Positions 16,422 to 23,744 of a stretch of 64,000 bases of DNA are shown here, piece by piece. The stretch spans positions 1,178,001-1,242,000 of the forward strand of contig OZ253486.1 in assembly GCA_965261925.1 (NCBI GenBank), in the 5' to 3' direction. Below the pieces are notes generated by a model, which was given only the letters and a program-made list of their open reading frames with translations, made no database searches and was not told where the DNA came from. Position 1 is the first letter of the stretch; each line of letters opens with the position of its first letter. Made by a program: the position numbers and the translations under genes. Source of the DNA: Bin87 sp965261925 (GTDB taxonomy: Bacteria > Chloroflexota > Dehalococcoidia > Lucifugimonadales > UBA3495).

Positions 16422-16913
16422 ATGGGCATTCTCACCGACGAAATGAAACTCGCCCTGGCCGAACAGCGTCTGATATTTGCTGCCACCGTCTGTCCCGACG
16501 GCACCCCCAACCTGTCTCCCAAGGGCACCATCATGGTCTGGGACGACGATCACATCCTGTTCACCGACCTGGCGTCGCCCGGCACCATGCGGAACCTGGC
16601 CCACAATCCGTCCATCGAGATCAACACGCTGGACGTGTTCGCCCGCAAGGGTTATCGCTTCAAGGGGACCGTCGCGGTTCACGCCGGCGATGGACTGGAA
16701 GCAGCGGTGAAGGAGCGGATGCGCCACGGCCCATCCAACGTGACCGGGCTGGCCGACAGCGTGCGCGCGGTGGTCCTGATCCGCGTGGAGCAAGCCTTGC
16801 CCCTGGTGTCCCCCGGCTACTGGGGCGGCGCCACCGAGGCGGATATGCGCCGTAACTGGGAAGACTACTGGAGCGACGTCAACGCCAACTGGCGCGAACG
16901 CCAAGCCGGATAG
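16422..16913 (+). CDS. Pyridoxamine 5'-phosphate oxidase (PPOX) family protein
   Basis: A 163-residue split-barrel flavoprotein. TVCPDGTPNLSPKGTIMVWDDDHILFTD is the FMN-binding strand-turn-strand typical of PPOX-like proteins, followed by GTMRNLAHNPSIEIN. It starts at ATG 16422 after GGGAGG. Members bind FMN or F420 and reduce small molecules; the substrate cannot be deduced. It is tail to tail with the NIPSNAP gene, separated by a perfect palindrome. Confidence 0.85.
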   Translation: MGILTDEMKLALAEQRLIFAATVCPDGTPNLSPKGTIMVWDDDHILFTDLASPGTMRNLAHNPSIEINTLDVFARKGYRFKGTVAVHAGDGLEAAVKERMRHGPSNVTGLADSVRAVVLIRVEQALPLVSPGYWGGATEADMRRNWEDYWSDVNANWRERQAG

Positions 16914-16929
16914 GGATTACCGAACGGCA

Positions 16930-16957
16930 GTAGGGGCGAATGATCATTCGCCCCTAC
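16930..16957. repeat. 28-bp perfect palindrome between convergent genes
   Basis: GTAGGGGCGAATG at 16930 is mirrored exactly by CATTCGCCCCTAC ending at 16957, with AT at the centre. It lies between two convergent stops (16913 and 16975). It could act as a bidirectional terminator, but there is no T-run. The core (A)GGGGCGA...TCGCCCC(T) has the look of dispersed palindromic repeats seen in many environmental bacterial genomes. Confidence 0.7.
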
Positions 16958-16974
16958 AAGTGTCTGGTAACGAG

Positions 16975-17286
16975 TTAGGCTACCGCCGCCGCTTCCACGC
17001 CGTCCATCACCCGCACTTCCATCTTGGCGATGTGGCTGGTGGGCCGGTCGCCCAGCCCTGAGCGCTCCGGTGAGGCGAAGTAAGCCGCCTCTTTCTCCGC
17101 AATCTGGTCCGCGCTGTCGAACCGGCGCACCCAGATGAACTCCGTCCGGTCGGCGTTCACGTAGCTGGACACCACCGGGATGCCCAGGCGGTCGTGCAGC
17201 GGCCGGATGTGCTCGTTGAACAGGCCGAGCCACGAGTCCATCATCCCGCGGTTGATGGTGTAGATGCGCAACTGGTAGGTAGCCAT
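16975..17286 (-). CDS. NIPSNAP family protein
   Basis: A 103-residue ferredoxin-like (dimeric alpha-beta barrel) protein beginning YQLRIYTINRGMMDSWLGLFNEHIRPLH, the standard NIPSNAP opening. WVRRFDSADQIAEKEAAYF and the small C-terminal strand complete the single domain. ATG 17286 follows GGAGG. Function is unknown; bacterial members often sit beside catabolic enzymes, as here beside the enolase-superfamily gene (55 nt upstream on the same strand). Confidence 0.88.
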   Translation of the reverse strand: MATYQLRIYTINRGMMDSWLGLFNEHIRPLHDRLGIPVVSSYVNADRTEFIWVRRFDSADQIAEKEAAYFASPERSGLGDRPTSHIAKMEVRVMDGVEAAAVA

Positions 17287-17340
17287 TGTCGTATTCCTCC
17301 GAGTTCTGATGTCCCTTGTGGCGGGTGTTTGCTGGCCTCG

Positions 17341-18426
17341 TCAGGCAACTTCGTACCGGGCGATGGCGTCCTGGCTGAAGGACAGTCCGAGGCCGGGTCG
17401 GTCAGGCACCACGATGTCTCCGTCCACGATGTCCGGTGTCTCGTCGAACAACCGCAGCGACCAGGGCATGTACTCCACCGTCAGCCCATTGGGGATGGCC
17501 GAGATGGTGTGCACCTGCACCTCCGGTATCAGGTGCGACACGACGGGCAGGTTGAATGCCTCCGCCATGCCGGCGATCTTGCGGAAGGGCGTGATGCCGC
17601 CGGCCCGCAGCAGGTCCACCATCACGATGTCGACGCTGCGCTGCTCCACCATGTGGCGGAAGGGCCGAATGCCATACACATACTCGCCGGCCGCGATGGG
17701 CGTCGTCAGCGCGTCGGCCACTCGGGCCAGACCCTGGTAATCGTCGCGCGCCACCACGTCCTCCAGCCAGAACAGGTGGTAGTCCTCCACCATGCTGCCG
17801 ATCTGGATGGCCTGGTTCACGTTCCACAGCTGGTTGATGTCGCACATGAGGTCGATGTCGGGCCCGATGGCGTCGCGCAGAGTGCGGATGCGCGCCACCT
17901 CGCGGGCCGCCGTCGGTTCCGCGCCCATCTGGGTCTTCATCTGGCGGAAGCCCTGCTCCACCAGGCGGGGGCCGGCTTCGGCCAGATACTCCAGGCCCAT
18001 GGGCCGCATCAGTGCGCCGCTGGCGTAGGTGGGTGCCCGGTCCCGGTAGCCGCCCATCAGCGAGCAAACCGACTGGTCCAGCGCCTTGCCCTTGATGTCC
18101 CACACCGCCATATCGATGGGCGCAAGGCCAAGGGAGAGAATGCCTTCCGGCCCCGCCGAGGCGCTGGCGTTCATCAGCTTGCCCCACACGGCCTCGGGGT
18201 TCATCGGATCCTCGCCCACTGCGAGCTCCACCAGATCGTCCACCGCCCTCCGCAGCGCATGCACCAGCGGCCCTCCGAAGAACGTCACACCGACGCCGCT
18301 GATCCCCTCGTCGGTGTGCAATTCCAGCGTGACGAATTCCCGTGTGCCGGGTTGGTCGATGCCCACCACCAGCGGGTTGTCCGCCGGTGTCTGCAAAACG
18401 CGCGTGGTGCCGCCGGTAATTCTCAT
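17341..18426 (-). CDS. Mandelate racemase/muconate lactonizing enzyme family protein
   Basis: A 361-residue enolase-superfamily enzyme; ATG 18426 is chosen (AAGGAG 10 nt upstream), though a TTG two codons earlier is possible. Metal ligands are Asp196 (DINQLW), Glu222 (WLED) and Glu248 (AGEY). Asp271 and His298 form the second catalytic dyad. Numbering runs almost one to one with mandelate racemase. In the first base motif, normally K-x-K, the protein has Lys164-Thr-Gln166, so the second lysine is missing. This suggests a dehydratase or one-base reaction using His298 on a sugar acid or similar carboxylate. The stop is 2 nt from nothing else on this strand; the nuclease-like gene precedes it. 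Confidence 0.88.
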   Translation of the reverse strand: MRITGGTTRVLQTPADNPLVVGIDQPGTREFVTLELHTDEGISGVGVTFFGGPLVHALRRAVDDLVELAVGEDPMNPEAVWGKLMNASASAGPEGILSLGLAPIDMAVWDIKGKALDQSVCSLMGGYRDRAPTYASGALMRPMGLEYLAEAGPRLVEQGFRQMKTQMGAEPTAAREVARIRTLRDAIGPDIDLMCDINQLWNVNQAIQIGSMVEDYHLFWLEDVVARDDYQGLARVADALTTPIAAGEYVYGIRPFRHMVEQRSVDIVMVDLLRAGGITPFRKIAGMAEAFNLPVVSHLIPEVQVHTISAIPNGLTVEYMPWSLRLFDETPDIVDGDIVVPDRPGLGLSFSQDAIARYEVA

Positions 18427-18428
18427 GG

Positions 18429-19211
18429 TCAATAGTCTCCTTCCGTAGGCCGATACCTCGGGCGCACAGCAATTACCGACACTCCTGCATCGGTCGCTCT
18501 TGCCTGGTCACGGTCATCAATGGATTCACCCACCACCACCGCAGCGGAGTTTTCGCGATACACCGCAGCAAGTATGTCGGCGCGATTCCGGGCGCGGGTG
18601 ATGTCGTGCTCGTCGATCCTGGCTGAGGCTTCAATCACTACCCAAATCGGCTGATTGTCGCTGGATTGACGGCCATACAGGACCATATCCGCCAACCCGA
18701 CCTCTTGGTCGGAACTCCGCTCTACTGTACCGGCCAGCTCCGCTTGTCGGATGTCATTGATGCGGTCTTGTGCCAAATTGATCCCTGGGCCGACGATCGT
18801 GTCACAATGATATAGGCCCATATGCTGAATCACGTTGGGGACAATCTTACGTGCGGCAGTGATCTCGAATACTTCGCCCCGTACGGCGCCCAGCTGGCTT
18901 TCGACCCGGTACAGCCGCCGGTTCGTCCGCGTCTGCTCGGATTTCACCTCCACCATGTCGGCCTTCAATTCGGCGACGCCGGATTTCAGGCCGCTTACAT
19001 CGGTTTCTATGCGTCCCAAGCGTTCGTTGACAACCTGGAATTGCTCCGCGGTTTGCCGGGCCAATTCCTCTACCGTTTTCGTCAGTGCCGCCATAGTTTC
19101 CGGCAGCCGCAGCAACTCCTCCGTGAGTACCAGCCCGCGAATGGTGCTGAGCCATTCGGGTCTCTCTTGAAGGATCCTGGCCAGATCGCTGATGTCGTTG
19201 ATGGTGGTCAT
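18429..19211 (-). CDS. Coiled-coil protein with PD-(D/E)xK-like C-terminal domain
   Basis: A 260-residue protein. Residues about 35-105 form heptad-rich coiled coil (AEQFQVVNERLGRIETDVSGLKSGVAELK). The C-terminal part (about 110-250) contains GLADMVLYGR, IWVVIEASARIDEHDITRARNRADIL and VVVGESIDDRDQARATDAGVSVI, an alpha-beta pattern seen in restriction-nuclease-fold proteins with D...(E)-x-(S/K). In the catalytic E-x-K triad position there is E-A-S, so activity is doubtful. Related hypothetical proteins occur widely in Chloroflexota and cyanobacteria. Its stop is 2 nt from the start of the enolase-superfamily gene; it is divergent from arsM across an operator-like palindrome. Confidence 0.65.
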   Translation of the reverse strand: MTTINDISDLARILQERPEWLSTIRGLVLTEELLRLPETMAALTKTVEELARQTAEQFQVVNERLGRIETDVSGLKSGVAELKADMVEVKSEQTRTNRRLYRVESQLGAVRGEVFEITAARKIVPNVIQHMGLYHCDTIVGPGINLAQDRINDIRQAELAGTVERSSDQEVGLADMVLYGRQSSDNQPIWVVIEASARIDEHDITRARNRADILAAVYRENSAAVVVGESIDDRDQARATDAGVSVIAVRPRYRPTEGDY

Positions 19212-19274
19212 CGGCCAATGCTTCCTAGCAGCCCATCACTTCGATAGCATGATGCAGTCAATGAAATTATTTCG

Positions 19275-19315
19275 ATTGGTCGGATTATTCGATTGATCGA
19301 AATATTCGAACCAAT
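19275..19315. promoter_or_regulatory. Long interrupted palindrome, probable operator upstream of arsM
   Basis: The left half ATTGGT-CG-GATTATTCGAT (19275-19293) mirrors the right half (reverse complement ATTGGTTCGAATATTTCGAT) around a TG centre at 19294-19295. The inner TTCGAT/ATCGAA and outer ATTGGT/ACCAAT pairs are perfect. TTCGATTG-[AG]-TCG also occurs twice as a direct repeat. It covers the -35 box and spacer of the arsM promoter, a repressor-type position. Whether an ArsR-like protein binds it is an inference. Confidence 0.65.
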
Positions 19316-19321
19316 TATAAC
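19293..19321 (+). promoter_or_regulatory. Promoter of arsM
   Basis: TTGATC (19293-19298), a 17-nt spacer and TATAAC (19316-19321). The predicted start near 19328 leaves a leader of about 85 nt before ATG 19413. The promoter lies inside the palindrome at 19275-19315. Confidence 0.55.
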
Positions 19322-19412
19322 CCGAACCAACCGCGCTCGTTTGACGCCCGCCCACGGCCGGCGTAGCATTACGTTACCTGATAATGCAAGTTCCAACCCC
19401 CGGGAGGCGCTG

Positions 19413-20294
19413 ATGACGACCGTACCAAACAATACCGACGAAATCCGCCAGGCCGTCCAGGAACACTATGGCCAGCGCGCCTTGCGGGTGATCCAGTTGA
19501 CCGACGTGACGCCGCCGCAAGCCGCGGGATGCGGCGCGGAGGATTGCGGCCACGGGACCTGTGGCGCCGACGACTGTGGGCATGACGCGATGGCCTGCGG
19601 TTGCGGCGATCCTGCCGCCGCTGCCGCCTGCTGTAGCCCCGCCGACACCGAGCACGCCATGACCCTGTACCAGGAAGCCCAACTCCAGGGCTTGCCCGTT
19701 GAAGCGATGGCGGCGTCGGCCGGCTGCGGCAACCCCACGGCCCTGGCTGACCTCCGCCCCGGCGAAACCGTGCTCGACCTGGGCTCCGGCGGAGGCATCG
19801 ACTGTTTCATCGCCGCCGAACAGGTGGGCGAATCCGGCAAGGTCTTCGGGCTGGACATGACACCGGAGATGCTTGCTCTCGCCAACGCCAACCGCGACCG
19901 CATGGGCGTGCACAACGTCGAGTTCGTGCAGGGCCATCTCGAGGACATCCCCCTGCCCGATTCCAGCGTCAACGTCGTGATCAGCAACTGCGTCATCTGC
20001 CTTTCCCCCGACAAGGATGCGGTGTTCCGCGAGGCCTTCCGCGTTCTGACGCCGGGCGGCCGGCTCCATGTGTCGGATATGCTGGCCCTGACCGAGGAAG
20101 GCCCGCTCCTGACTGACGCCGAGTCCTGGGCCTCCTGCATCGGTGGCGCCGAGTACCGCGGCAGTTATCTGGCTCGCATGGAATCCGCCGGCTTCGTGAA
20201 CATCGCCACCATCGACGAGGCCATCCGCTGCGACGAGGACGATGTTCCCCTCAACGTCGCCAGCGTCAAGGTATCGGCTCACAAGCCCCAGTAG
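19413..20294 (+). CDS. arsM: Arsenite methyltransferase with Cys-rich insertion
   Basis: A 293-residue SAM-dependent methyltransferase that methylates As(III). ATG 19413 follows GGGAGG. The SAM motif VLDLGSGGGIDCF (120-132) and the family strings SAGCGNP (Cys105), NCVICLSPDK (Cys193) and SWASCIGGA (Cys242) are present; these conserved cysteines bind arsenite. Between residues 38 and 75 there is an unusual insertion with eight Cys (40, 45, 50, 55, 62, 64, 73, 74) spaced by Gly, His and Asp, which looks like an extra metal or metalloid site. No other ars gene is adjacent. Expression is probably controlled by the palindrome upstream. Confidence 0.9.
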   Translation: MTTVPNNTDEIRQAVQEHYGQRALRVIQLTDVTPPQAAGCGAEDCGHGTCGADDCGHDAMACGCGDPAAAAACCSPADTEHAMTLYQEAQLQGLPVEAMAASAGCGNPTALADLRPGETVLDLGSGGGIDCFIAAEQVGESGKVFGLDMTPEMLALANANRDRMGVHNVEFVQGHLEDIPLPDSSVNVVISNCVICLSPDKDAVFREAFRVLTPGGRLHVSDMLALTEEGPLLTDAESWASCIGGAEYRGSYLARMESAGFVNIATIDEAIRCDEDDVPLNVASVKVSAHKPQ

Positions 20295-20322
20295 TCCGGT
20301 AGATTTTCCACCAAACTTCGGG

Positions 20323-20350
20323 ACGGGGCGGCCTCATAGGCTCGCCCCGT
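20323..20350 (+). terminator. Hairpin after arsM
   Basis: ACGGGGCG (20323-20330) pairs with CGCCCCGT (20343-20350), and GCCT/AGGC extend the stem towards a CAT loop with one bulged T. It begins 29 nt after the arsM stop. No long T-run follows. Confidence 0.5.
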
Positions 20351-20386
20351 TCCATCCCGACTCTGCCATCCTCCCGCATTGCGCGT

Positions 20387-20392
20387 TATAAT
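20387..20392 (+). promoter_or_regulatory. Probable -10 box (TATAAT) of the ABC ATPase pair
   Basis: TATAAT 42 nt before ATG 20434; the -35 region (CTGCCA with 18 nt spacing) is weak. Confidence 0.4.
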
Positions 20393-20433
20393 GCCGTGGG
20401 TTTGCAGCAATATGCCTATTGAGATGGTCCAGA

Positions 20434-21663
20434 ATGTCCGAATCACCGCAAGATAGTACCGTGGACAACTACGCCCGGCAGTTTATGCCGCCCGAGCGTC
20501 GTGCCCGGTTGAACGACCAACCGCCCGTGGCCGACCCCGTTGAGGAAACTGTGGCGGTGGCGGATACACCCCCGGCGAGTGGCGAGGCAGTCCCCGAAGC
20601 CCCGGTGGTCCCCGACAGCGTGGCCCCGACCCCGCCGGTGGAGACTACTCTCTCTGAACCACCGCCCGCGCGTTCCACATCCGATAACGGCGCGCGGCCC
20701 GTCGCGGCGGCTCCGGCGCCCGAGCCGTGGCAGGACGCCGACGACGAGGATGAGACCGCTCCGGCATACGTCGAGGCCAACGACCTTTTCAAGATCTACA
20801 AACCGGCTGACCTGGAAGTGGTCGCCCTGCGTGGCGTCGATCTCGAGATCCGGGCCGGCGAGCTGATCGGTATCGTCGGCGCCAGCGGTTCCGGCAAGAC
20901 CACCCTCCTGAATATCCTCGCGGGACTCGAACGCCCGTCGGCCGGCCGTATCCGTGTCGGCGAACGCGACCTGCTGGACATTACCGACCAGGACCTGGTG
21001 GCCTACCGCCGCCGCGAGGTCGGGTTCGTTTGGCAGGCCACCGGCCGTAACCTCGTGCCATATCTGAGCGTACGCGACAACATCGAGCTGCCGCAGGCCA
21101 TCGCCGGCGTCGGCAAGAAGCAGCGCCGCGAACGCGCCGAAGAACTGCTGGAAGCCCTCCAGATGTCCGACAAGTCCCGCCGCTACCCGTCGGAGCTTTC
21201 CGGCGGCGAGCAGCAGCGCGTGGCCATTGCCGTTGCCCTGGCCAACAACCCGCCCTTGCTCCTGGCGGACGAACCCACCGGCGAGCTGGACACCAACATG
21301 GCCGAGGAAGTTTTCCGGATGCTCCAGCGCATCAACCGGCGGTTCGGCGTCACGATCATCATCGTTACCCACTACGCCGGCATCGCACACTGGGTGGACC
21401 GGGTGATCCGTATCCGCGATGGTCGCATCGGCTCCGAGTCCTACCTCATGTCTTCCTATCGAGGCGACGAGGGCCGCGAGGAAGAGTACCTGGTGGTTGA
21501 CCGCGCCGGCCGCCTCCAGTTGCCCCGCGAATACGTGGAGCAGCTGTCGCTGGAGGGACTGGCCACCGCGGGCCTGGACGAGGATACCGGCTCCATAACC
21601 CTGCGCCCGGCCACGGCGCCCCACCGCAGCCGGGAGAGGTGGGAGACCCTTGCCGACAACTAG
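20434..21663 (+). CDS. ABC transporter ATP-binding protein with long acidic N-terminal tail
   Basis: A 409-residue ATPase. ATG 20434 (MSESPQ) is preferred over an in-frame TTG at 20419. Residues about 1-115 are a low-complexity Pro/Glu/Ala/Val tail, predicted disordered. The ATPase core has Walker A GASGSGKTT, the Q-loop WQATGRN, the signature LSGGEQQRVAIA, Walker B LLLADEPTGELD and the switch His (VTH). The sequence class is LolD/MacB/FtsE-like, used for lipoprotein export, macrolide efflux or cell-wall control. About 80 residues follow the core. No FtsX/MacB-type permease is encoded nearby. Confidence 0.88.
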   Translation: MSESPQDSTVDNYARQFMPPERRARLNDQPPVADPVEETVAVADTPPASGEAVPEAPVVPDSVAPTPPVETTLSEPPPARSTSDNGARPVAAAPAPEPWQDADDEDETAPAYVEANDLFKIYKPADLEVVALRGVDLEIRAGELIGIVGASGSGKTTLLNILAGLERPSAGRIRVGERDLLDITDQDLVAYRRREVGFVWQATGRNLVPYLSVRDNIELPQAIAGVGKKQRRERAEELLEALQMSDKSRRYPSELSGGEQQRVAIAVALANNPPLLLADEPTGELDTNMAEEVFRMLQRINRRFGVTIIIVTHYAGIAHWVDRVIRIRDGRIGSESYLMSSYRGDEGREEEYLVVDRAGRLQLPREYVEQLSLEGLATAGLDEDTGSITLRPATAPHRSRERWETLADN

Positions 21664-21738
21664 CCGGCGCGCCCCGGACATCGCGAGTTGCGATAACCCC
21701 CGATGATTGAGGTAGCCCCTGATGGTTGAGGTAGCCAG

Positions 21739-22437
21739 ATGGCGGAGATGACTGCGGCGCTGGCCGCGGAATCGGTCGTCCGCGAGTTCGGCGACGGAGA
21801 CAGCGCCGTTCGCGCGGTCAACGAGGTCACTCTCAGCATCTCGCCCGGCGAATTCGTTGCCCTCGTGGGACGGTCCGGATCCGGCAAGACCACCCTGCTG
21901 AATCTGCTGGCCGGACTCGACCGCCCCAGCTCCGGCAAGGTGTGGTTCGAAGGACGCGAACTGTCCCAGATGCCGGAACGCGACCTGGTCGGCCTCCGCC
22001 GTGACCGCATTGGCTTCGTGTTCCAATCCTTCGGGCTGATCCCCCTGTTGTCGGCCTTTGAAAACGTGGAACTGCCCTTGCACATCGCCGGCATGTCCTG
22101 GCGTGACCGACGCCGTCGCGCCAACGAGGCCCTGGACCTGGTGGGACTTACCGGCCGTTCCGGCCATCGCCCCTACGAGCTTTCCGGCGGCGAGCAACAG
22201 CGTGTCGCCATCGCCCGCGCCCTGGTCGCCGATCCATCGGTTCTCTTCGCCGACGAACCCACCGGCGAGCTCGACAGCGTTACCGGTCAGACCATCGGCG
22301 GTATCATGCGCGATATCGGGGCCAGTCGAGGCGTCACCGTCGTCACCGCCACTCATGATTTGCTGCTCGCCGATATGGCCGACCGCCGCCTTCAGATGGC
22401 CGACGGGAGTATCGCGTCGGTGGACGGCGCGCCGTAG
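21739..22437 (+). CDS. ABC transporter ATP-binding protein (LolD/MacB type)
   Basis: A 232-residue compact ATPase. Walker A GRSGSGKTT, Q-loop FQSFGL, signature LSGGEQQRVAIARAL, Walker B VLFADEPTGELDS and switch His (ATHD) are intact. It begins at ATG 21739 after GAGG. The 75-nt gap after the previous ATPase contains TGATTGAGGTAGCC and TGGTTGAGGTAGCC, a short duplicated segment carrying the ribosome binding site. Two ATPases in a row without a permease suggest a heteromeric transporter whose membrane subunits are elsewhere. Confidence 0.88.
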   Translation: MAEMTAALAAESVVREFGDGDSAVRAVNEVTLSISPGEFVALVGRSGSGKTTLLNLLAGLDRPSSGKVWFEGRELSQMPERDLVGLRRDRIGFVFQSFGLIPLLSAFENVELPLHIAGMSWRDRRRRANEALDLVGLTGRSGHRPYELSGGEQQRVAIARALVADPSVLFADEPTGELDSVTGQTIGGIMRDIGASRGVTVVTATHDLLLADMADRRLQMADGSIASVDGAP

Positions 22438-22475
22438 GCCCGACCTCCATCACACGCTCCGGGTCGCCTCGACGT

Positions 22476-22505
22476 TTGCGGCTCTCCGTAAGGGCGTGTT
22501 ATAGT
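22476..22505 (+). promoter_or_regulatory. Probable promoter of rpsU
   Basis: TTGCGG (22476-22481), 18-nt spacer, TATAGT (22500-22505) preceded by TGT, giving an extended -10. It lies 47 nt before the S21 start codon. Confidence 0.4.
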
Positions 22506-22551
22506 CTGGCCTACTTACGAGTATCCAAGAACACGTAATCGGGAGCATGGC

Positions 22552-22737
22552 ATGGCTTACGTAACGCCGCGAGACGGCGAAACCCCCGAGAGTATGGTCA
22601 ACCGATTCCGGGCGTCTGTACAACACGCCGGTATCCTGCGTGAACTGAAGGACCGCCGGTTCTTCCGGTCCAAGGCGCAGAAGGAACGACTGGCCGCCCA
22701 GCGGGCAGCCCGCCGACGCCGCCGGCAGCGGCGCTAG
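22552..22737 (+). CDS. rpsU: Ribosomal protein bS21
   Basis: A 61-residue, strongly basic protein. The order of residues (V-x-x-x-x-G-E-[ST]-x-x-x-x-x-x-R-F, then G-I-L-R-E-L-K-x-R-R-F-F, ending in an Arg-rich tail ARRRRRQRR) is that of S21, part of the small ribosomal subunit near the anti-Shine-Dalgarno region. ATG 22552 follows GGGAG. Length matches bS21 of other bacteria. A GC-rich hairpin (GCGGGCG at 22784, CGCCCGC at 22804) follows but has no T-run. Confidence 0.93.
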   Translation: MAYVTPRDGETPESMVNRFRASVQHAGILRELKDRRFFRSKAQKERLAAQRAARRRRRQRR

Positions 22738-22880
22738 GCCATCTACGGCTGGCGCAAGGTCAGCTTGGGCAAATTGACCGGCTGCGGGCGCGATGCTAGA
22801 CACCGCCCGCGCCAAAATCAGAACGGTTCTGCCGGACGCGCTTGGCCCGGCGGCGTTCTTCATATTCAAGGAGGGCAGGT

Positions 22881-23219
22881 TTGCCGCGCTACGATTATCG
22901 CTGTACGGAGTGCTCCACCGAGTTCGAGTTGGTTCAGAAATTCAGTGAGGCCGGCCAGGGAGAATGCCCGTCGTGCAGCGGCGCCGGTCAGCGTGTCTTC
23001 CACGCGGTGCCGGTGATCTACAAGGGCAGCGGCTTCTACACCACCGACTACGGCCGGCCCAAACGCCCCGTAGAGAAAGAGGACAGCAAGGAATCGGCCT
23101 CAGAATCCTCGTCCTCGTCGTCCAACGGCAGCAGCGAAGGAGAGTCCAAGTCGAGCGACTCCGGCTCCTCCTCGGACACGCCGGCGCCGGCCGCAGCCGC
23201 CAGCGGCGATTCCGCCTAG
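22881..23219 (+). CDS. FmdB family zinc-ribbon protein with Ser-rich tail
   Basis: A 112-residue protein starting at TTG 22881, where AAGGAGGG stands at the right distance; the resulting start (M)PRYDYRC is the family standard. Cys8-x-x-Cys11 and Cys29-x-x-Cys32 form the zinc ribbon. GSGFYTTDYG (around residue 50) is also typical of FmdB. The last 45 residues are almost only Ser, Glu, Lys, Gly and Ala, a disordered tail common in Actinobacteria and Chloroflexota. FmdB proteins are proposed regulators; the role is not established. Confidence 0.88.
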   Translation: MPRYDYRCTECSTEFELVQKFSEAGQGECPSCSGAGQRVFHAVPVIYKGSGFYTTDYGRPKRPVEKEDSKESASESSSSSSNGSSEGESKSSDSGSSSDTPAPAAAASGDSA

Positions 23220-23248
23220 CCCATCACCCTCAGCGAGTTGACCCGACG

Positions 23249-23273
23249 GGCCGCGCTTACGGGCGCGGCCTTT
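23249..23273 (+). terminator. Terminator after the FmdB-type gene
   Basis: GGCCGCGC (23249-23256), loop TTACGG, GCGCGGCC (23263-23270), then TTT. The arms match perfectly and begin 30 nt after the stop at 23219. Confidence 0.65.
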
Positions 23274-23621
23274 ACGTCGCGGGTTACATACCCAAGTAAC
23301 CACAAGGAGGGGACTAGAATCCCTGCCTTTCGGCTACTTTAATCCATGTTCACCCTAAATTGGGTTGTTCAATCCGATCCTAGACCCGGTTCATTCCGTG
23401 GTTACGGCTCTACGTCCCCATCCCGGTGATAGAGGCGGGCGACACGTCGATCCCGGCAGTTGGCGCGGCCGGTAGCAGCTCAAAGGAACCGGTAATCCCT
23501 GCTGCGAGAATCTCGCAAACCCGGGACCGGTTAACACGCCAACGAAACCACCCACGAACAAGGTCACGCAGTGGGAGAGTACCGCTGCTAAGGATTCAAC
23601 AGCCTCACTGGGCTTTTCGAC
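23274..23621. other. Gene-poor stretch with one copy of a short coding-like element
   Basis: No convincing gene is seen in these 348 nt, whose base composition is less GC-rich than the flanks. A small inverted repeat (GGTTAC at 23282, GTAACC at 23296) and the 38-nt element at 23311-23348 are the only structures noted. I searched for tRNA, tmRNA, SRP RNA and RNase P RNA signatures on both strands and found none. Confidence 0.4.
23311..23348 (+). repeat. 38-nt element, copy 1 (encodes GLESLPFGYFNP)
   Basis: Matches the copy at 24080-24117 at 27 of 38 positions without gaps. In the frame starting at 23311 it reads GLESLPFGYFNP. Differences in codons 2, 6, 7 and 8 are synonymous; only codons 4, 11 and 12 change the amino acid. 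This pattern suggests descent from a coding segment. Confidence 0.5.
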
Positions 23622-23744
23622 TCAATCGACATAAATCGCTAGTGCTATAGCTGAAACAAGGCAAAGGACCGTCAAGATAAAAATCAAGAGAACAACTAGG
23701 GCGTAGAGCTTACCTAGCGCAATTTCACTTTGTTGCTGATTCAC
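23622..23744 (-). CDS. Possible 40-residue single-span membrane peptide
   Basis: GTG 23744 opens a 40-residue frame ending at TGA 23622-23624. After a polar start (MNQQQSEIALGK) it is almost entirely hydrophobic (LYALVVLLIFILTVLCLV, then SAIALAIYVD), as for a one-pass membrane peptide. It overlaps the last 20 nt of the upstream small ORF, so translation could be coupled; its own ribosome binding site is weak. Function is unknown. A chance ORF in an AT-richer stretch cannot be excluded, but a 26-residue hydrophobic run at this position is unusual. Confidence 0.4.
   Translation of the reverse strand: MNQQQSEIALGKLYALVVLLIFILTVLCLVSAIALAIYVD

Noticed and set aside
22784..22810. Hairpin after rpsU as terminator
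   Set aside because: GCGGGCG and CGCCCGC pair, but the 13-nt loop and lack of T-run make it weak; only mentioned in the rpsU entry.
23281..23350. tRNA or tmRNA-like piece
   Set aside because: On the minus strand GGGATTCTAGTCCCC looks a little like a T-arm, but position 57 is not a purine, the closing pair fails and no cloverleaf or anticodon arm can be built.
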